Positions 8,301 through 17,500 of a stretch of DNA of 20,962 nt are shown here, one piece after another. How positions within the stretch are numbered: position 1 is the first letter of the stretch; each line of letters begins with the position of its first letter. The notes beneath the pieces are model-generated. The model saw nothing but the letters and a program-made list of their open reading frames with translations. It was not told the origin of the DNA and did no database searches. A program made the translations under genes and the position numbers. Origin of the DNA: CALLVY01 sp937899855 (GTDB lineage Bacteria; Bacteroidota; Bacteroidia; Chitinophagales; Saprospiraceae); NCBI GenBank assembly GCA_039820405.1, contig JBCBQC010000106.1, forward strand, positions 1-20,962, written 5' to 3'.

Positions 8301-9209
8301 ATGAAAAATGACCAAAACTATGATGTGATTATTGTGGGAGGAAGTTACGCCGGGCTTTCCGCCGCCTTGGCCTTGGGTCGCGCTTTGCGCAAGGTTTTAG
8401 TGATCGATAGCGGATCACCCTGTAACCGACAGACTCCCCACTCGCACAACTTCATCACCCAGGACGGTGAACAACCCCAGCGCATTGCGGCCAAGGCCAA
8501 AGCGCAGGTCCTGAAATACGATTCGGTAAGTTTTTTGAATGATCTGGCCAGCAGTGGACGGCGTACGGACCGTGGCTTTGCGATTACTTCGGGCAGCGAT
8601 GAAATCTATACCGCCAAGAAACTCATTTTTGCGACGGGCCTCAAGGACCGCATGCCAGCTATGGACGGCTTTTCGGCGTGCTGGGGGATTTCCCTTATTC
8701 ACTGTCCCTACTGCCACGGCTACGAAGTACGCCACAAAAAGACGGGTATCCTGGCCAATGGAGACATAGCCTTTCACTATGCACAACTCCTCCGCAATTG
8801 GACCGCCGACCTGGCCCTTTTTACCAATGGCAAATCAAGCCTCACCCAAGCACAAAGGGAGAAAATCGAACAACACCAGATTCCCATCATCGAAAAAGAA
8901 ATTAGCCACCTGCAACACGAAAACGGCCAACTTGAGCAAGTCGTTTTCCAGGACCAATCTGCTTTTAGCCTGGAAGCAATGTACGCCCGTCCCGACGCTG
9001 AACAGCATTGTAAAATCCCGGAGCAGTTGGGTTGCGAGCTGACGGAAAAGGGGCTAATCAAAGTGAATACTTCCCAAAAAACATCGGTGGATCACATTTT
9101 CGCTTGTGGCGATAGTGCCAGCCCGCTCAGAGCGGTCGCTCATGCTGTTGCCACGGGCAATATTGCGGGGGCGGTCTCGAACGGTGAGCTGACTGCGGAA
9201 GCATTCTGA
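8301..9209 (+). CDS. Thioredoxin-reductase-like FAD-dependent oxidoreductase
   Basis: A 302-residue cytoplasmic flavoprotein. The N-terminal FAD motif is VGGSYAGLSAA (from residue 12), where the third glycine of the usual GGGPAG is serine. A redox-active CxxC, C135-P-Y-C138, is followed by HGYE. The FAD motif ACGDSASP near D271 closes the fold. CxxCHGYE is the signature of the thioredoxin-reductase-like branch that includes disulfide-forming oxidases such as fungal GliT. The NADPH site, GGGDSA in thioredoxin reductase, reads A152-N-G-D-I-A157, so pyridine nucleotide use is uncertain. It has its own promoter region with a large palindrome and is not obviously in an operon with the AraC gene upstream or the lipoprotein downstream. 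The dithiol substrate is unknown. Confidence 0.88.
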   Translation: MKNDQNYDVIIVGGSYAGLSAALALGRALRKVLVIDSGSPCNRQTPHSHNFITQDGEQPQRIAAKAKAQVLKYDSVSFLNDLASSGRRTDRGFAITSGSDEIYTAKKLIFATGLKDRMPAMDGFSACWGISLIHCPYCHGYEVRHKKTGILANGDIAFHYAQLLRNWTADLALFTNGKSSLTQAQREKIEQHQIPIIEKEISHLQHENGQLEQVVFQDQSAFSLEAMYARPDAEQHCKIPEQLGCELTEKGLIKVNTSQKTSVDHIFACGDSASPLRAVAHAVATGNIAGAVSNGELTAEAF

Positions 9210-9282
9210 AAAGGAAAAGCGGTTGGTCAGACTGTGGCTCCCAGTAGCCACCCGATCCCTCCTGCTCCTAAAGAGCGCCGTT

Positions 9283-9318
9283 TTTGGATGGAAAAACCAG
9301 GGGAAAAGGCTATTTTTA
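9283..9318 (+). promoter_or_regulatory. Weak promoter candidate for the TPR lipoprotein
   Basis: TTTG at 9283-9286 and TATTTTTA at 9311-9318 (one mismatch to TAnnTTTG) precede the ATG by 41 bases. The 24-base spacing is longer than usual, so the call is tentative. Confidence 0.22.
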
Positions 9319-9359
9319 TCGGCGATTGTGCAATCCACTATTAGCTCAAATACCTATCC

Positions 9360-11012
9360 ATGAAACCAAGCCAATACCTTTCGCTGATCCTCTGCCTCCT
9401 CCTGACGGCCTGCACCTCCGAGCAGCAGACCAAGGACGCCACCACCGCTCCGGCGGTCGCGCTGGGGCAATTGGGAAACGGCTTTACCCTCAGTCCCACC
9501 ACCCAAGCAAAATTTGACGAAGGCCTGCTGCTCCTGCACAATTTTGAATACGAAGATGCCCTGCTGGCTTTTGAGGCCGCTACCGCCCTGGATAGTACGC
9601 AGGTGCTGACGCACTGGGGCGAGGCGATGTGTCATTACAAGGCCCTGTGGCGATTGCAAAATACGGACCAGGGAAAGGCCATCGTCGCTCGACTGGGAGA
9701 TACCAAAGCAGCGCGGCTGGCCGCCATTGCGGATCCGCTGGAAAAGGACATGTGGGAAATGGTGGAAATCATGTACGGAGCGGGCAACTTTAAAGATCGG
9801 AATCAGCAGGTCAAAGACCACCTAGCGGCCCTACACGAGCGGTATCCCCAGCACCAGGAAATTGCGGCCTTCTACGCCCTGTCCCTCATCTGGGCTACCG
9901 AGGAATACGGCGACGGCAGCGAAGACCTGAGACTGGCCGCCTCCATCGCGGATGGCATTATCGCCGTCAATCCACTGCACCCCGGGGCCCTACACTACAA
10001 AATCCACGCCCTGGATGGCCCCACCTCGGCCCGCGATGCGCTCGATGCCGCCGACGTGTACGCCAAGGTCGCTCCCGCCGCCGCCCACGCCTTGCACATG
10101 CCTTCCCACATCTACCTGGCCCTCGGCGCTTGGGAAGGCGTGGTCCAATCCAACCAAGCCTCCTACGAGGCCAGCGTCCAACGGATGATCGACCAGGAAT
10201 TGGACGATGGGGCCCGCGGCTACCACTCCCTGGCTTGGTGGCACTACGGCTTGTTGCAGCAGGGCAAGTACACCCAAGCCGAACAACTCTTAAACGACAT
10301 GCTCACCCACGTTCCCAAGGACCCGACCAAAGGCGCCCGCGGCTACTTGCTCGACATGCAGAGTCGACAATTGGCGGAAAGCGGTCGGGTTAAGGGGGAG
10401 ACCCAACTGGACTTGGAGGCCAAGGTCGATGATATCGGAATCGTCGCCAAAGCGGTCCGTAGTTTTGTAAGGGCCCAGGTGGCCTTTCAAAACGAAGATC
10501 CCCAAACCATTGCGGATGAGATCGACTGGCTGTCTACCAAGACCTACCTAGACTCCCTCAACATCACGACTTCCAGTATTGCCATGTGCGCCGCCGGAAG
10601 TAGCCGCTACGCCCCCACGGAAAATTCCATCCAGATGGCCCGGGTGATGATCCACCAGATGAAGAGCCTGGCGGCCCTGCTGGCCGGGAATGAGTCAGCC
10701 TTCGAAGCCCAAATGAAAGCGGCGACGGAATTGGAAGATCGCACCAATTTTCCCACCAGCCCACCCCGAATCACCAAGCCCTCGTTTGAGCAGTACGGGG
10801 AGTGGCTATTAGAGAATGGTCGCTACGAAGCGGCCCTCGCCCAATTTGACCAAGCCCTCTTGCGGATGCCCAAAAGGTCAAAATCGCTCCGGGGAAAATG
10901 GACCGCGCTCCGGGCCTTGAATCAAACGGAGGCGGTGGCTAAAGTCCACGACGAACTGGCGGTCATCTACGCCCAAGCGGATGCGGAGGTGAAGGCCTTT
11001 TTGACGAATTGA
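9360..11012 (+). CDS. TPR-repeat lipoprotein with conserved histidine motifs
   Basis: A 550-residue lipoprotein. The signal sequence ends in the lipobox L15-T-A-C18, so it should be lipidated at C18 and held in the periplasm or at the cell surface. Most of the chain is helical repeats of TPR type, for example the segments around residues 55-75 and 290-305 and the final pair near 475-525. It carries the motifs THWGEAMCHY, HPGALHYKIHALDGP (207-221) and HALHMPSHIYLALG (243-256). These recur in a widespread, functionally uncharacterised TPR family, with the histidines conserved as I recall. The clustered histidines could bind a metal or form an active site. It is apparently monocistronic: 150 bp separate it from the flavoprotein upstream, and the next gene is convergent. 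Confidence 0.85.
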   Translation: MKPSQYLSLILCLLLTACTSEQQTKDATTAPAVALGQLGNGFTLSPTTQAKFDEGLLLLHNFEYEDALLAFEAATALDSTQVLTHWGEAMCHYKALWRLQNTDQGKAIVARLGDTKAARLAAIADPLEKDMWEMVEIMYGAGNFKDRNQQVKDHLAALHERYPQHQEIAAFYALSLIWATEEYGDGSEDLRLAASIADGIIAVNPLHPGALHYKIHALDGPTSARDALDAADVYAKVAPAAAHALHMPSHIYLALGAWEGVVQSNQASYEASVQRMIDQELDDGARGYHSLAWWHYGLLQQGKYTQAEQLLNDMLTHVPKDPTKGARGYLLDMQSRQLAESGRVKGETQLDLEAKVDDIGIVAKAVRSFVRAQVAFQNEDPQTIADEIDWLSTKTYLDSLNITTSSIAMCAAGSSRYAPTENSIQMARVMIHQMKSLAALLAGNESAFEAQMKAATELEDRTNFPTSPPRITKPSFEQYGEWLLENGRYEAALAQFDQALLRMPKRSKSLRGKWTALRALNQTEAVAKVHDELAVIYAQADAEVKAFLTN

Positions 11013-11132
11013 GGCGCCTTGGAATGGGCCCCAACCCTGGGTGGGAAACAACGCTCGGAACCTCGAATGGGGTCGAACACCAATACCAACTGCCCGCCGG
11101 AGCATACCTCCTCCCGCCTAAGCACTCCAGGA

Positions 11133-11483
11133 TCAATATTGCATGAGGATGATGCGATCGTTTTGATCAAAGACCGTTTCGGCATTGAGTGCCGCGATGG
11201 TGATCGTCACGGGTTGAACCACCTTATCCTTGACGTCGATGGGAAAGGCGTACTTGACGACACCCGGTACGAGCGTACGGTGGGTACTGGGACCGTTGCT
11301 AAAAACTTGTGCTGAACAGACCACACTTCCGTTGACTTCAAGGGTGAGGCCAATCATTGCATTGGGCTGGGCCGCCCAGGCCGATCCGCCTAGGTAGATG
11401 ATACCGGGATCGTCATCGGAGGGGGTGTACTGAAAGCTGTACGGTAGGGCGCTGGGGGTGTCATCGTAGATAATCGTTGGCAT
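11133..11483 (-). CDS. Hypothetical 116-residue beta-rich protein
   Basis: The frame is open up to 11666, but the ATG at 11483 (MPTIIYDD) is the likely start: the 61 residues upstream look like translated leader DNA, and conserved-looking composition begins here. The product has no signal peptide, transmembrane segment or lipobox. It alternates hydrophobic and polar residues (IGLTLEVNGSVVCSAQVF, THRTLVPGVV, DQNDRIILMQY), suggesting a small beta-sandwich of jelly-roll type. The family is not recognised. It lies 236 bp beyond the phosphodiesterase-sulfotransferase gene on the same strand, perhaps after a weak terminator, and is convergent with the TPR lipoprotein. It could be co-transcribed with the operon upstream, but the gap suggests its own promoter. 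The function is unknown. Confidence 0.65.
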   Translation of the reverse strand: MPTIIYDDTPSALPYSFQYTPSDDDPGIIYLGGSAWAAQPNAMIGLTLEVNGSVVCSAQVFSNGPSTHRTLVPGVVKYAFPIDVKDKVVQPVTITIAALNAETVFDQNDRIILMQY

Positions 11484-11630
11484 GAGTGTTAATTTTTTAG
11501 GGTTCAATAATGCGCTAGTGGATAGCGGGTGTAAAGAGTTATTCGCAAGGTAGGGCTTTTTCTCGGCGCTCCCAATGGGTATAAATACTCGAATTATTTG
11601 GGTACAAATCCCTACGTTCCGGGAGCTGCC

Positions 11631-11660
11631 CACAAAAAGAAGAGGAGTCGCCCTTACTCC
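11631..11660 (-). terminator. Weak intrinsic terminator after the sulfotransferase fusion
   Basis: On the minus strand GGAGT, a 7-base loop, ACTCC, then a pyrimidine-rich tail TCTTCTTTTTG, about 60 bases beyond the fusion gene's stop codon. The stem is only 5 bp, so efficiency is doubtful. The rest of 11484-11719 shows no other clear signal. Confidence 0.35.
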
Positions 11661-11719
11661 GGACAACTCCTTACTTACCTTCAGGCTTTCCTAACGTTAC
11701 GTCTTAAATGTTTTATGAC

Positions 11720-14272
11720 CTACACCCGGCTCGTCCGCTCCCGGTGTAATTGGCGATCTACGGCCGCTGCCATGCGTTCGGGACGAAGACCATTGGCGAA
11801 AAAGTCGTTGATGCGCAGGGCTTGTTCAAAGGGATTTTCGATCACCGCGCGGTGGGGGATGCGGATGTATTCCACGTTGGGATTGGTCGTCATCCAATCC
11901 AGGCTGCGTTGGATGCTTTGCTCAAAGGAGGCGGCCAGGTGGGTAGGAAACGATTTGGGGTCCTTTTTCCCTTTGCCCAAGCGCTCCAACATCCGATCTT
12001 GCGATTGGAGCAGCTCGGTGGTGGCGCGCTCCATAAATACGATCTTGTATTGGTAGTTGGCCGGCAAGTGGGGGAGTAGATTCGCGATGATCTTCACCAC
12101 CTTGCCCTCGGCTTGGGGCAGCCAGGATTTGTTGCGGGGCAAAGTCTTGACGAGCTCGTGTTCGTAATAACCCCGCGGATTGTTTTCGTCCGCCTCGCGT
12201 TGGCGATCCGTAAATACTTCCAAACCGCCCCGCTCCAACATCTGCATCATCATCGAGGTGCCCGAGCGCGGCATCCCGGATACGATGTACAGGGTACCCT
12301 CGATCTTGGCTTCGAACTTGCGGCGGTAGGCTTGCGCCTTTTCCGGTTGGTGGAGGTGGGTTTGGTAAATGACGATCAGCAGCTTGCGGGCCTCGTTGAA
12401 AGAGGGAGCCAACTTCAGGGCGTTTTCGAGTGCCGCTGCGGCCTCTTCGTAACGCCCCAGGGAGTAGAGGTTGTTGCCCAAAATGTAGTGGGCTACCGGA
12501 CTGAAAAAGTCCAGACTGGTGGCTTGCAGGGCATTTTCTACGGCCAGCTCGTATTCCTGCCGCTTGGTGTGGCACTTGGCCGCCAATTGGTACACCTCCG
12601 CCTGGTCGGGATCGATGGCTTTTTCTTTTTCCAGCAGCCGCAGTGCGTTTTCAAAGCGCGAGATTCTAAAGTGGCAACGCGCCAGCAACAAATTGATCCG
12701 GGAGGTATTGGGGTCTACGCTCCGTTCGGCGCGTTTGAAGACCGCCATGGCCTCCTGGGGTTTCTTTTCCCCCAGCAAGAGCGTCCCCTCCAAAATGTCG
12801 ATCGTACCGGGCAGGTAGATGTCCATCTCCTTGAGGCGGTCGATGTAGCTGCGGCATTGCGCTAAATTACCTACACTTTGGTAGCAGACCGCCAGTTGGT
12901 ACAAAAAGCGCCGTTCGCGGGGATAGCGCGCCACCAACTTTTCCAGTTCGGCGATGCCCTCCCGCAATTGCCGCCCGTCGATGTAGGCGCAGGCCAGGTT
13001 AAAAGCCAGCTCCTTTTCCGTTCGTTCGATGTTCTTTTCCTGATCCCCCGTTTGCGGCTCGATGTAGCCCAGGTCCTCCAGTTGCTGGAGCATCAGCAGT
13101 TGGCTTTCTTCGTCCATCACCCCACCCGAGTGGACAAAGCCCTCGGGGTCTTCGTAAGTGGGAATCGCTTCCGTGGCGGTAGCCTCGGTAAAAAGCTGTT
13201 GAAGCACCTTGCCATCCATGTCCGTCGCCCGGGGCAGCCCGAAGCACCGGAGGACGGTGGGGGTGATGTCGAGTACGCTGGCACCGTAGAGCAGTTCGTC
13301 CTTTTTGATGCCCGGCCCCATCGCCACGATGATGCCGTGGGGGCTGTGCTCGAGTGCCGGACTGGCGGGCTCGTTGGGCAGCACCTTGGGCCGCAGGTGG
13401 TCGGGCTGAAAGCCGTGATCCGAAACCAGAATCAAGGTCGTATCCTCATCCACAAAATCCATAATGCGTTTGAGCATCAGGTCGTGGTACTGATAGGCCG
13501 CGGTCACCACGTTGTGGTACAAATCGTAATCCGCCTTCGACACGGTGGGTCGGTGTGGAGGATGGAATTTCATAAAGCCGTGGCAGTAGTGGTCGATGGC
13601 GTCGAGGTAGACGGCGGCAAAGTCCCACTCCTGGGTACGGAGAATATTGGTAAAGGCCGAGTGCATCGTCGCCGCCTGGCTGGTGATGACGCTCAGGTTG
13701 TAGAGGTATTGATCAATGGCTTGGTTGATCTGTCCGGCCCGGGGGATAAAGGGCAGGACGTGCGCCTCGGTCATCTCGCGGGGGTGTACCCGCAGGGCCT
13801 TAAAGTGCTCGGCCATCCCCTCGGGGCTCACCGTTCCCGGCGATAGCTTCCAATCCGCCGGATCGGCTTCCCGGTTGGATTTGTGGTACAGGTCGGAGAT
13901 GCAAATGCCGTTGATGTTTTCGGCCGGATGGCTGGGCCACCAACCCACCACGTGGGTCTTGAGCCCCCGCTCGCCCAGGATGTTCCACAGGGCCTTGACC
14001 CGCCGCGAATGGCCCATGATCGGCTGGATACCGCTGCGGTCGGGGCGGACTTCCTGGAAGCCATGGATGCCGTGTTTGTAGGGCCGTTTGCCCGTGGCGA
14101 TGGAAGTCCAGATCATGGGGGAAAAAACGGGCTTGATGGTTCGCAGCTTGCCCATACATCCCGCGTCGATCATGCGTTGCAGGTTGGGCAATTTGCCTTC
14201 GTCCAGTAAGGGATTGATGATCTTCCAATCGGCGGCATCCCAGCCTACCAATATTACTTTTTGCTTGCTCAT
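11720..14272 (-). CDS. Alkaline-phosphatase-superfamily phosphodiesterase / TPR / sulfotransferase fusion
   Basis: An 850-residue, three-part protein without signal peptide or membrane segment, so probably cytoplasmic. Residues 1 to about 370 are a type I phosphodiesterase/nucleotide-pyrophosphatase-like domain: metal ligand D12 in GWDAADW, likely nucleophile S51 in FSPMIWTSIATGKRPYKHGI, and further metal ligands D224/H228 (YLDAIDH), D285/H286 (SDHG) and H312 (HSPHG). Residues about 418-650 are TPR repeats. Residues about 658-850 are a sulfotransferase with the PAPS-binding loop SGMPRSGTS (665-673) and the 3'-phosphate segment FMERATTELLQSQDRML. One chain could thus transfer sulfate and hydrolyse a phosphate or sulfate ester, with TPRs holding the substrate or a partner. 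The acceptor is unknown. It is last in a minus-strand operon, 14 bases after the 77-residue gene. Confidence 0.9.
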   Translation of the reverse strand: MSKQKVILVGWDAADWKIINPLLDEGKLPNLQRMIDAGCMGKLRTIKPVFSPMIWTSIATGKRPYKHGIHGFQEVRPDRSGIQPIMGHSRRVKALWNILGERGLKTHVVGWWPSHPAENINGICISDLYHKSNREADPADWKLSPGTVSPEGMAEHFKALRVHPREMTEAHVLPFIPRAGQINQAIDQYLYNLSVITSQAATMHSAFTNILRTQEWDFAAVYLDAIDHYCHGFMKFHPPHRPTVSKADYDLYHNVVTAAYQYHDLMLKRIMDFVDEDTTLILVSDHGFQPDHLRPKVLPNEPASPALEHSPHGIIVAMGPGIKKDELLYGASVLDITPTVLRCFGLPRATDMDGKVLQQLFTEATATEAIPTYEDPEGFVHSGGVMDEESQLLMLQQLEDLGYIEPQTGDQEKNIERTEKELAFNLACAYIDGRQLREGIAELEKLVARYPRERRFLYQLAVCYQSVGNLAQCRSYIDRLKEMDIYLPGTIDILEGTLLLGEKKPQEAMAVFKRAERSVDPNTSRINLLLARCHFRISRFENALRLLEKEKAIDPDQAEVYQLAAKCHTKRQEYELAVENALQATSLDFFSPVAHYILGNNLYSLGRYEEAAAALENALKLAPSFNEARKLLIVIYQTHLHQPEKAQAYRRKFEAKIEGTLYIVSGMPRSGTSMMMQMLERGGLEVFTDRQREADENNPRGYYEHELVKTLPRNKSWLPQAEGKVVKIIANLLPHLPANYQYKIVFMERATTELLQSQDRMLERLGKGKKDPKSFPTHLAASFEQSIQRSLDWMTTNPNVEYIRIPHRAVIENPFEQALRINDFFANGLRPERMAAAVDRQLHRERTSRV

Positions 14273-14286
14273 TGTTGTTTCGTTAC

Positions 14287-14520
14287 TTAGGGAGTCGTAT
14301 TTTTTGTGTCTGGCTTGGTTGGGTCCGCATCTCTTTTGCGGCGGTGTTCGAGCACGGCCTCGATCCGGGCCCGGCGCAGGCTCGCGATTTGCTGTCGCCA
14401 GGCTTGGATTCCGATGTCGCCCAGGGCCAGTAGGGCCAGGCTGCCGCGTTCGGGAATGTCGTAGGGCTTGCCGTCGGGCGTGCGGAGGGTGAGCTCGGAT
14501 AGGGAAATGGATTTTTTCAT
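14287..14520 (-). CDS. Unrecognised 77-residue protein between the propeller and sulfotransferase genes
   Basis: A small gene accepted on context: its ATG is one base from the upstream stop (TGA C ATG), and its own stop is 14 bases before the next ATG, so it lies in a tight operon. The product starts MKKSISLSELTLRTPDGKPY and has no cleavable signal. It has a short hydrophobic centre GSLALLALGDIGIQAW (about 26-41), a strongly basic helix-like stretch RRARIEAVLEHRRKR, and a polar tail rich in Pro, Thr and Lys. No family is recognised. It may be an adaptor for the fusion enzyme encoded next to it, or a substrate carrying Ser/Thr acceptor sites; both are guesses. The layout resembles a precursor peptide beside a modifying enzyme, but no leader/core boundary is evident. 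Confidence 0.75.
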   Translation of the reverse strand: MKKSISLSELTLRTPDGKPYDIPERGSLALLALGDIGIQAWRQQIASLRRARIEAVLEHRRKRDADPTKPDTKNTTP

Positions 14521-14521
14521 G

Positions 14522-17500
14522 TCAGGGTCGGTTGAATGGATAGAATTGAATCCGGTCGTTGTTGTTGCTGCCCAGTAAGCCCCAGTTTTCGCCCAGCCGG
14601 ACGCGGGCCAGTCGCCGCAGGTTTTTGTGAAGCCGCAGACCGGTGTCGATCCAGTGGTACTGGACTACGAAGCCCTCGGGGCGGTTGAGTAAGATCATTC
14701 CCCGCCCCCCGTCATAACGGGGCGTCTCCACCTCGGTATCCCAATTGTTACCCGCCGCCACCAGATCGAGCCGTCCGTCACCATCGAGGTCTTCGACCAG
14801 CCAGTCGTAGATCGGAGCGATTTGGCTCATCCGGGGGAGGGGCCGGAGCCGCAATTGGCCACCGTCGTTTTCGAGGTAGACGTGGGCCATGGTTTGGGCT
14901 CGTAAGTGTAGCGCTTCGTCGAGTTTGTGAGGGGTATAAATGTCGACCAAATTGGCCTCGGCAAAGGAGCGGTAGGTCGGAAATTTGCGTTGCAGCATCG
15001 GCATCTGGGAAGCCGAACACTGACGGCCCCGTACCGGTACCTCCTCGCCCCGGTAGTCTTTACTCAGGACGATGTCGTAAGTGCCGTTGCCGTCAAAGTC
15101 GTTGGTGTAGATGTGGAGCGGCCGCTCTGGGCTGGGGTGAAATTTGTTGTTCAAGCCCACATTGCCCACCACAAAATCGGTGTCCCCATCCCCATCAAAA
15201 TCGGCCTTGGCCAAGCTGTACCACCAGCCCTGCGAATCCGCCAGGTCCCGCCGCTCAAAGCGCCCCTCGGTCTGGTAAAACACCACCAGCGGCATCCATT
15301 CCCCCACCACCAGCAGATCCAGCCAGCCATTGCCGTCCAGGTCGGCCCACTCCGCGTCGGTCACCAAGCCCAGCGCCGTCAGATCGGGCATTACTTCCGG
15401 CCCGACCGCCACGAAGCGCCCCGCCTCGTTGCGCAGCAGCTGCGAAGGCGGTGCAAAGGGATAGCGGCCGGGTAGGTTGCGGCCCCCCACGAAAAGGTCC
15501 AAATCGCCATCCCCGTCCCAGTCGGCAAAGCGGGCGGTCGCGGTGGGGTAGTGCATGGTGGGCAGGGCTTCCCGATCTTCCGTGAGCTGCCCCCGACCGT
15601 CGTTGAGGTAAATCCGGTCCTGCATCCAACGGGTATTTTCGGGAAAGGTCCCGTCGCCCCCCGAAGAGACGTAGAGGTCCAGATCGCCGTCGCCGTCGAG
15701 GTCGACAAACTGGGCGTCCAAATCCTCGTAGCCCCCGGTCGATACCAGGGCCGCCTGCTCGGAACGTTCAAAAGTTTGGTTTTCTCTTTGTAGGTATAAT
15801 TCTCCTTGTTGTCCGCGAGCCCCCCCCAGGTACAGCTCATCGAGCCCGTCGCCATTGAGATCGCCCGTAGCGAGGGCGGGGCCCAGTCGCGACTGGCGGT
15901 GGGGCAATAATTTTTCCTGCTCAAAATCGTAAAACTGGTTTTCCCGGTGCCGGTAGGGAATGCCCAGTGGCGCTTCCCGAAAGTAGGGGCTTCCGCTGTC
16001 TGGCTCGTTTGCCACCGGGCTTACCGCCGGGTCATTCTTCTCGATCCGTAGCGTCTGATCCACCCCGGGCCGGTCGATCCGCGAGCGGCTGCCATCGGGC
16101 CAGCGGACTTCCACCCAGTTGACCTCCGGCTGGGCTCCCAGGCCAAAATGTACGACGGGTTCCACCTGCGAGGCGTAGCCCCGTACGTTTTTATTGGTCA
16201 TCACTTGTACTTGCTCACCCTGCCGAATCCGCACCTCCGCGTGGAGGGTGCTGGCCGTTCGGAATTCATCACTCAGGGCTACCCTTAAGTAATGCGTTGC
16301 GGGCGATTGTTGGACGGCGCGGTTTTCGTAAATCGTTGCCGGGTGCATCAGATTGTTAAAGACCAGATCCAGGTCACCGTCGCCATCGAGGTCGGCGTAA
16401 GCGGCGCCGTTGCTAAAGGTTGGTTTGTCGAGGCCCCAGTCCTGGGTCCGTTCGCTAAAGTGGAGGTCGCCCCGATTTTGAAAAATCCGGTTGGGGACCG
16501 GGACCGAAGGCACGGACTGTTGTAGCTCGTAGACTTCCTCCAAGCTGATTTTTCCCCGTTTCTCCCGCACTGCGGCCGACATTTTCAGACGCCAGTCGTT
16601 GTCGCGGATGTCGCGGTAAAAGCCGGTGCTAAACAGGACGTCCTTGTGGCCATCCAGGTCAAAATCGGCCAGCAGAACGGCCCAAGTCCAGTCGCTCTGA
16701 GCCAGGCCACTCAGCTGGGCCACCTCGGAGTACTGTCCGCCCCCCAGGTTGAGTTGGAGGGTATTGAACATGTACTGGGGAATGTATCGCTTTTCGTTGA
16801 CCAGGGAGTAAAATTGCGAGGGGTGCATCGGCGCCATCAGCATTTTATTGCGGACGTGGTCCGAGGGTGTCATGTCCGCGACGAGCAAGTCCTCCAAGCC
16901 ATCGTTGTTGAGATCGGCCAGGTCGCAGCCCATCCCAAACCAGGAGACGTGCCCCATGGTCTGCTTGATGCCGTCGACGAAGGTTCCGTCGCCTTGGTTG
17001 AGCCAGAGGTAATCGGGAATCAGGTAGTCGTTGCTGACGTAGAGGTCGAGCCAGCCATCGCCATTAAAATCGGCGACGCTGCTACCGAGTCCAAAGTAGG
17101 TGTTTTCGATGCCCGCGCTGGCGGTGACGTCTTCGAAGCGGCCCGTATCATCCCGGCGGTAGAGCCGGCTGCTGGTGGACGCGCGTTCGCGTGGGGGCGC
17201 ATCCCCGGCCAGCTGCCGATTGCGGGCGGGGCGTAAGAACTCGGGATGGGTATGGTTGTTGACGAACAGGTCGAGATCCCCGTCGCGATCGTAATCAAAG
17301 AAATTGGCGTGGATGGAGCGCTCCACTCCGGCGATGCCGTACTGAGCAGCGGCTTCTTCGAATTGCAGCTGTCCTTTTTCGTCGATGCCCCGATTGATAA
17401 ACAGTTGATTGGCGTGGACTGGTGGGTCCTCACTGGGCCCGCCATTGCTGAGGTAGATATCGAGCCAGCCGTCCTCGTTGAGGTCGATGAGGTTGACGCC

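Noticed and set aside
9234..9251. GTGGCT / AGCCAC hairpin as a terminator of the flavoprotein gene.
   Set aside because: The stem is only 6 bp and no T-run follows on either strand.
11484..11666. N-terminal extension of the 116-residue protein to an earlier ATG (177 residues).
   Set aside because: The extra 61 residues resemble translated leader DNA and have no signal or domain features; the ATG at 11483 gives a compact protein.
12878..13846. 322-residue open frame on the + strand.
   Set aside because: It is antisense to the phosphodiesterase domain, whose catalytic motifs are intact on the minus strand.
14287..14520. The 77-residue protein as a classical RiPP precursor.
   Set aside because: No recognisable leader, core, GG cleavage site or maturase is present; sulfotransferase proximity alone is not enough.
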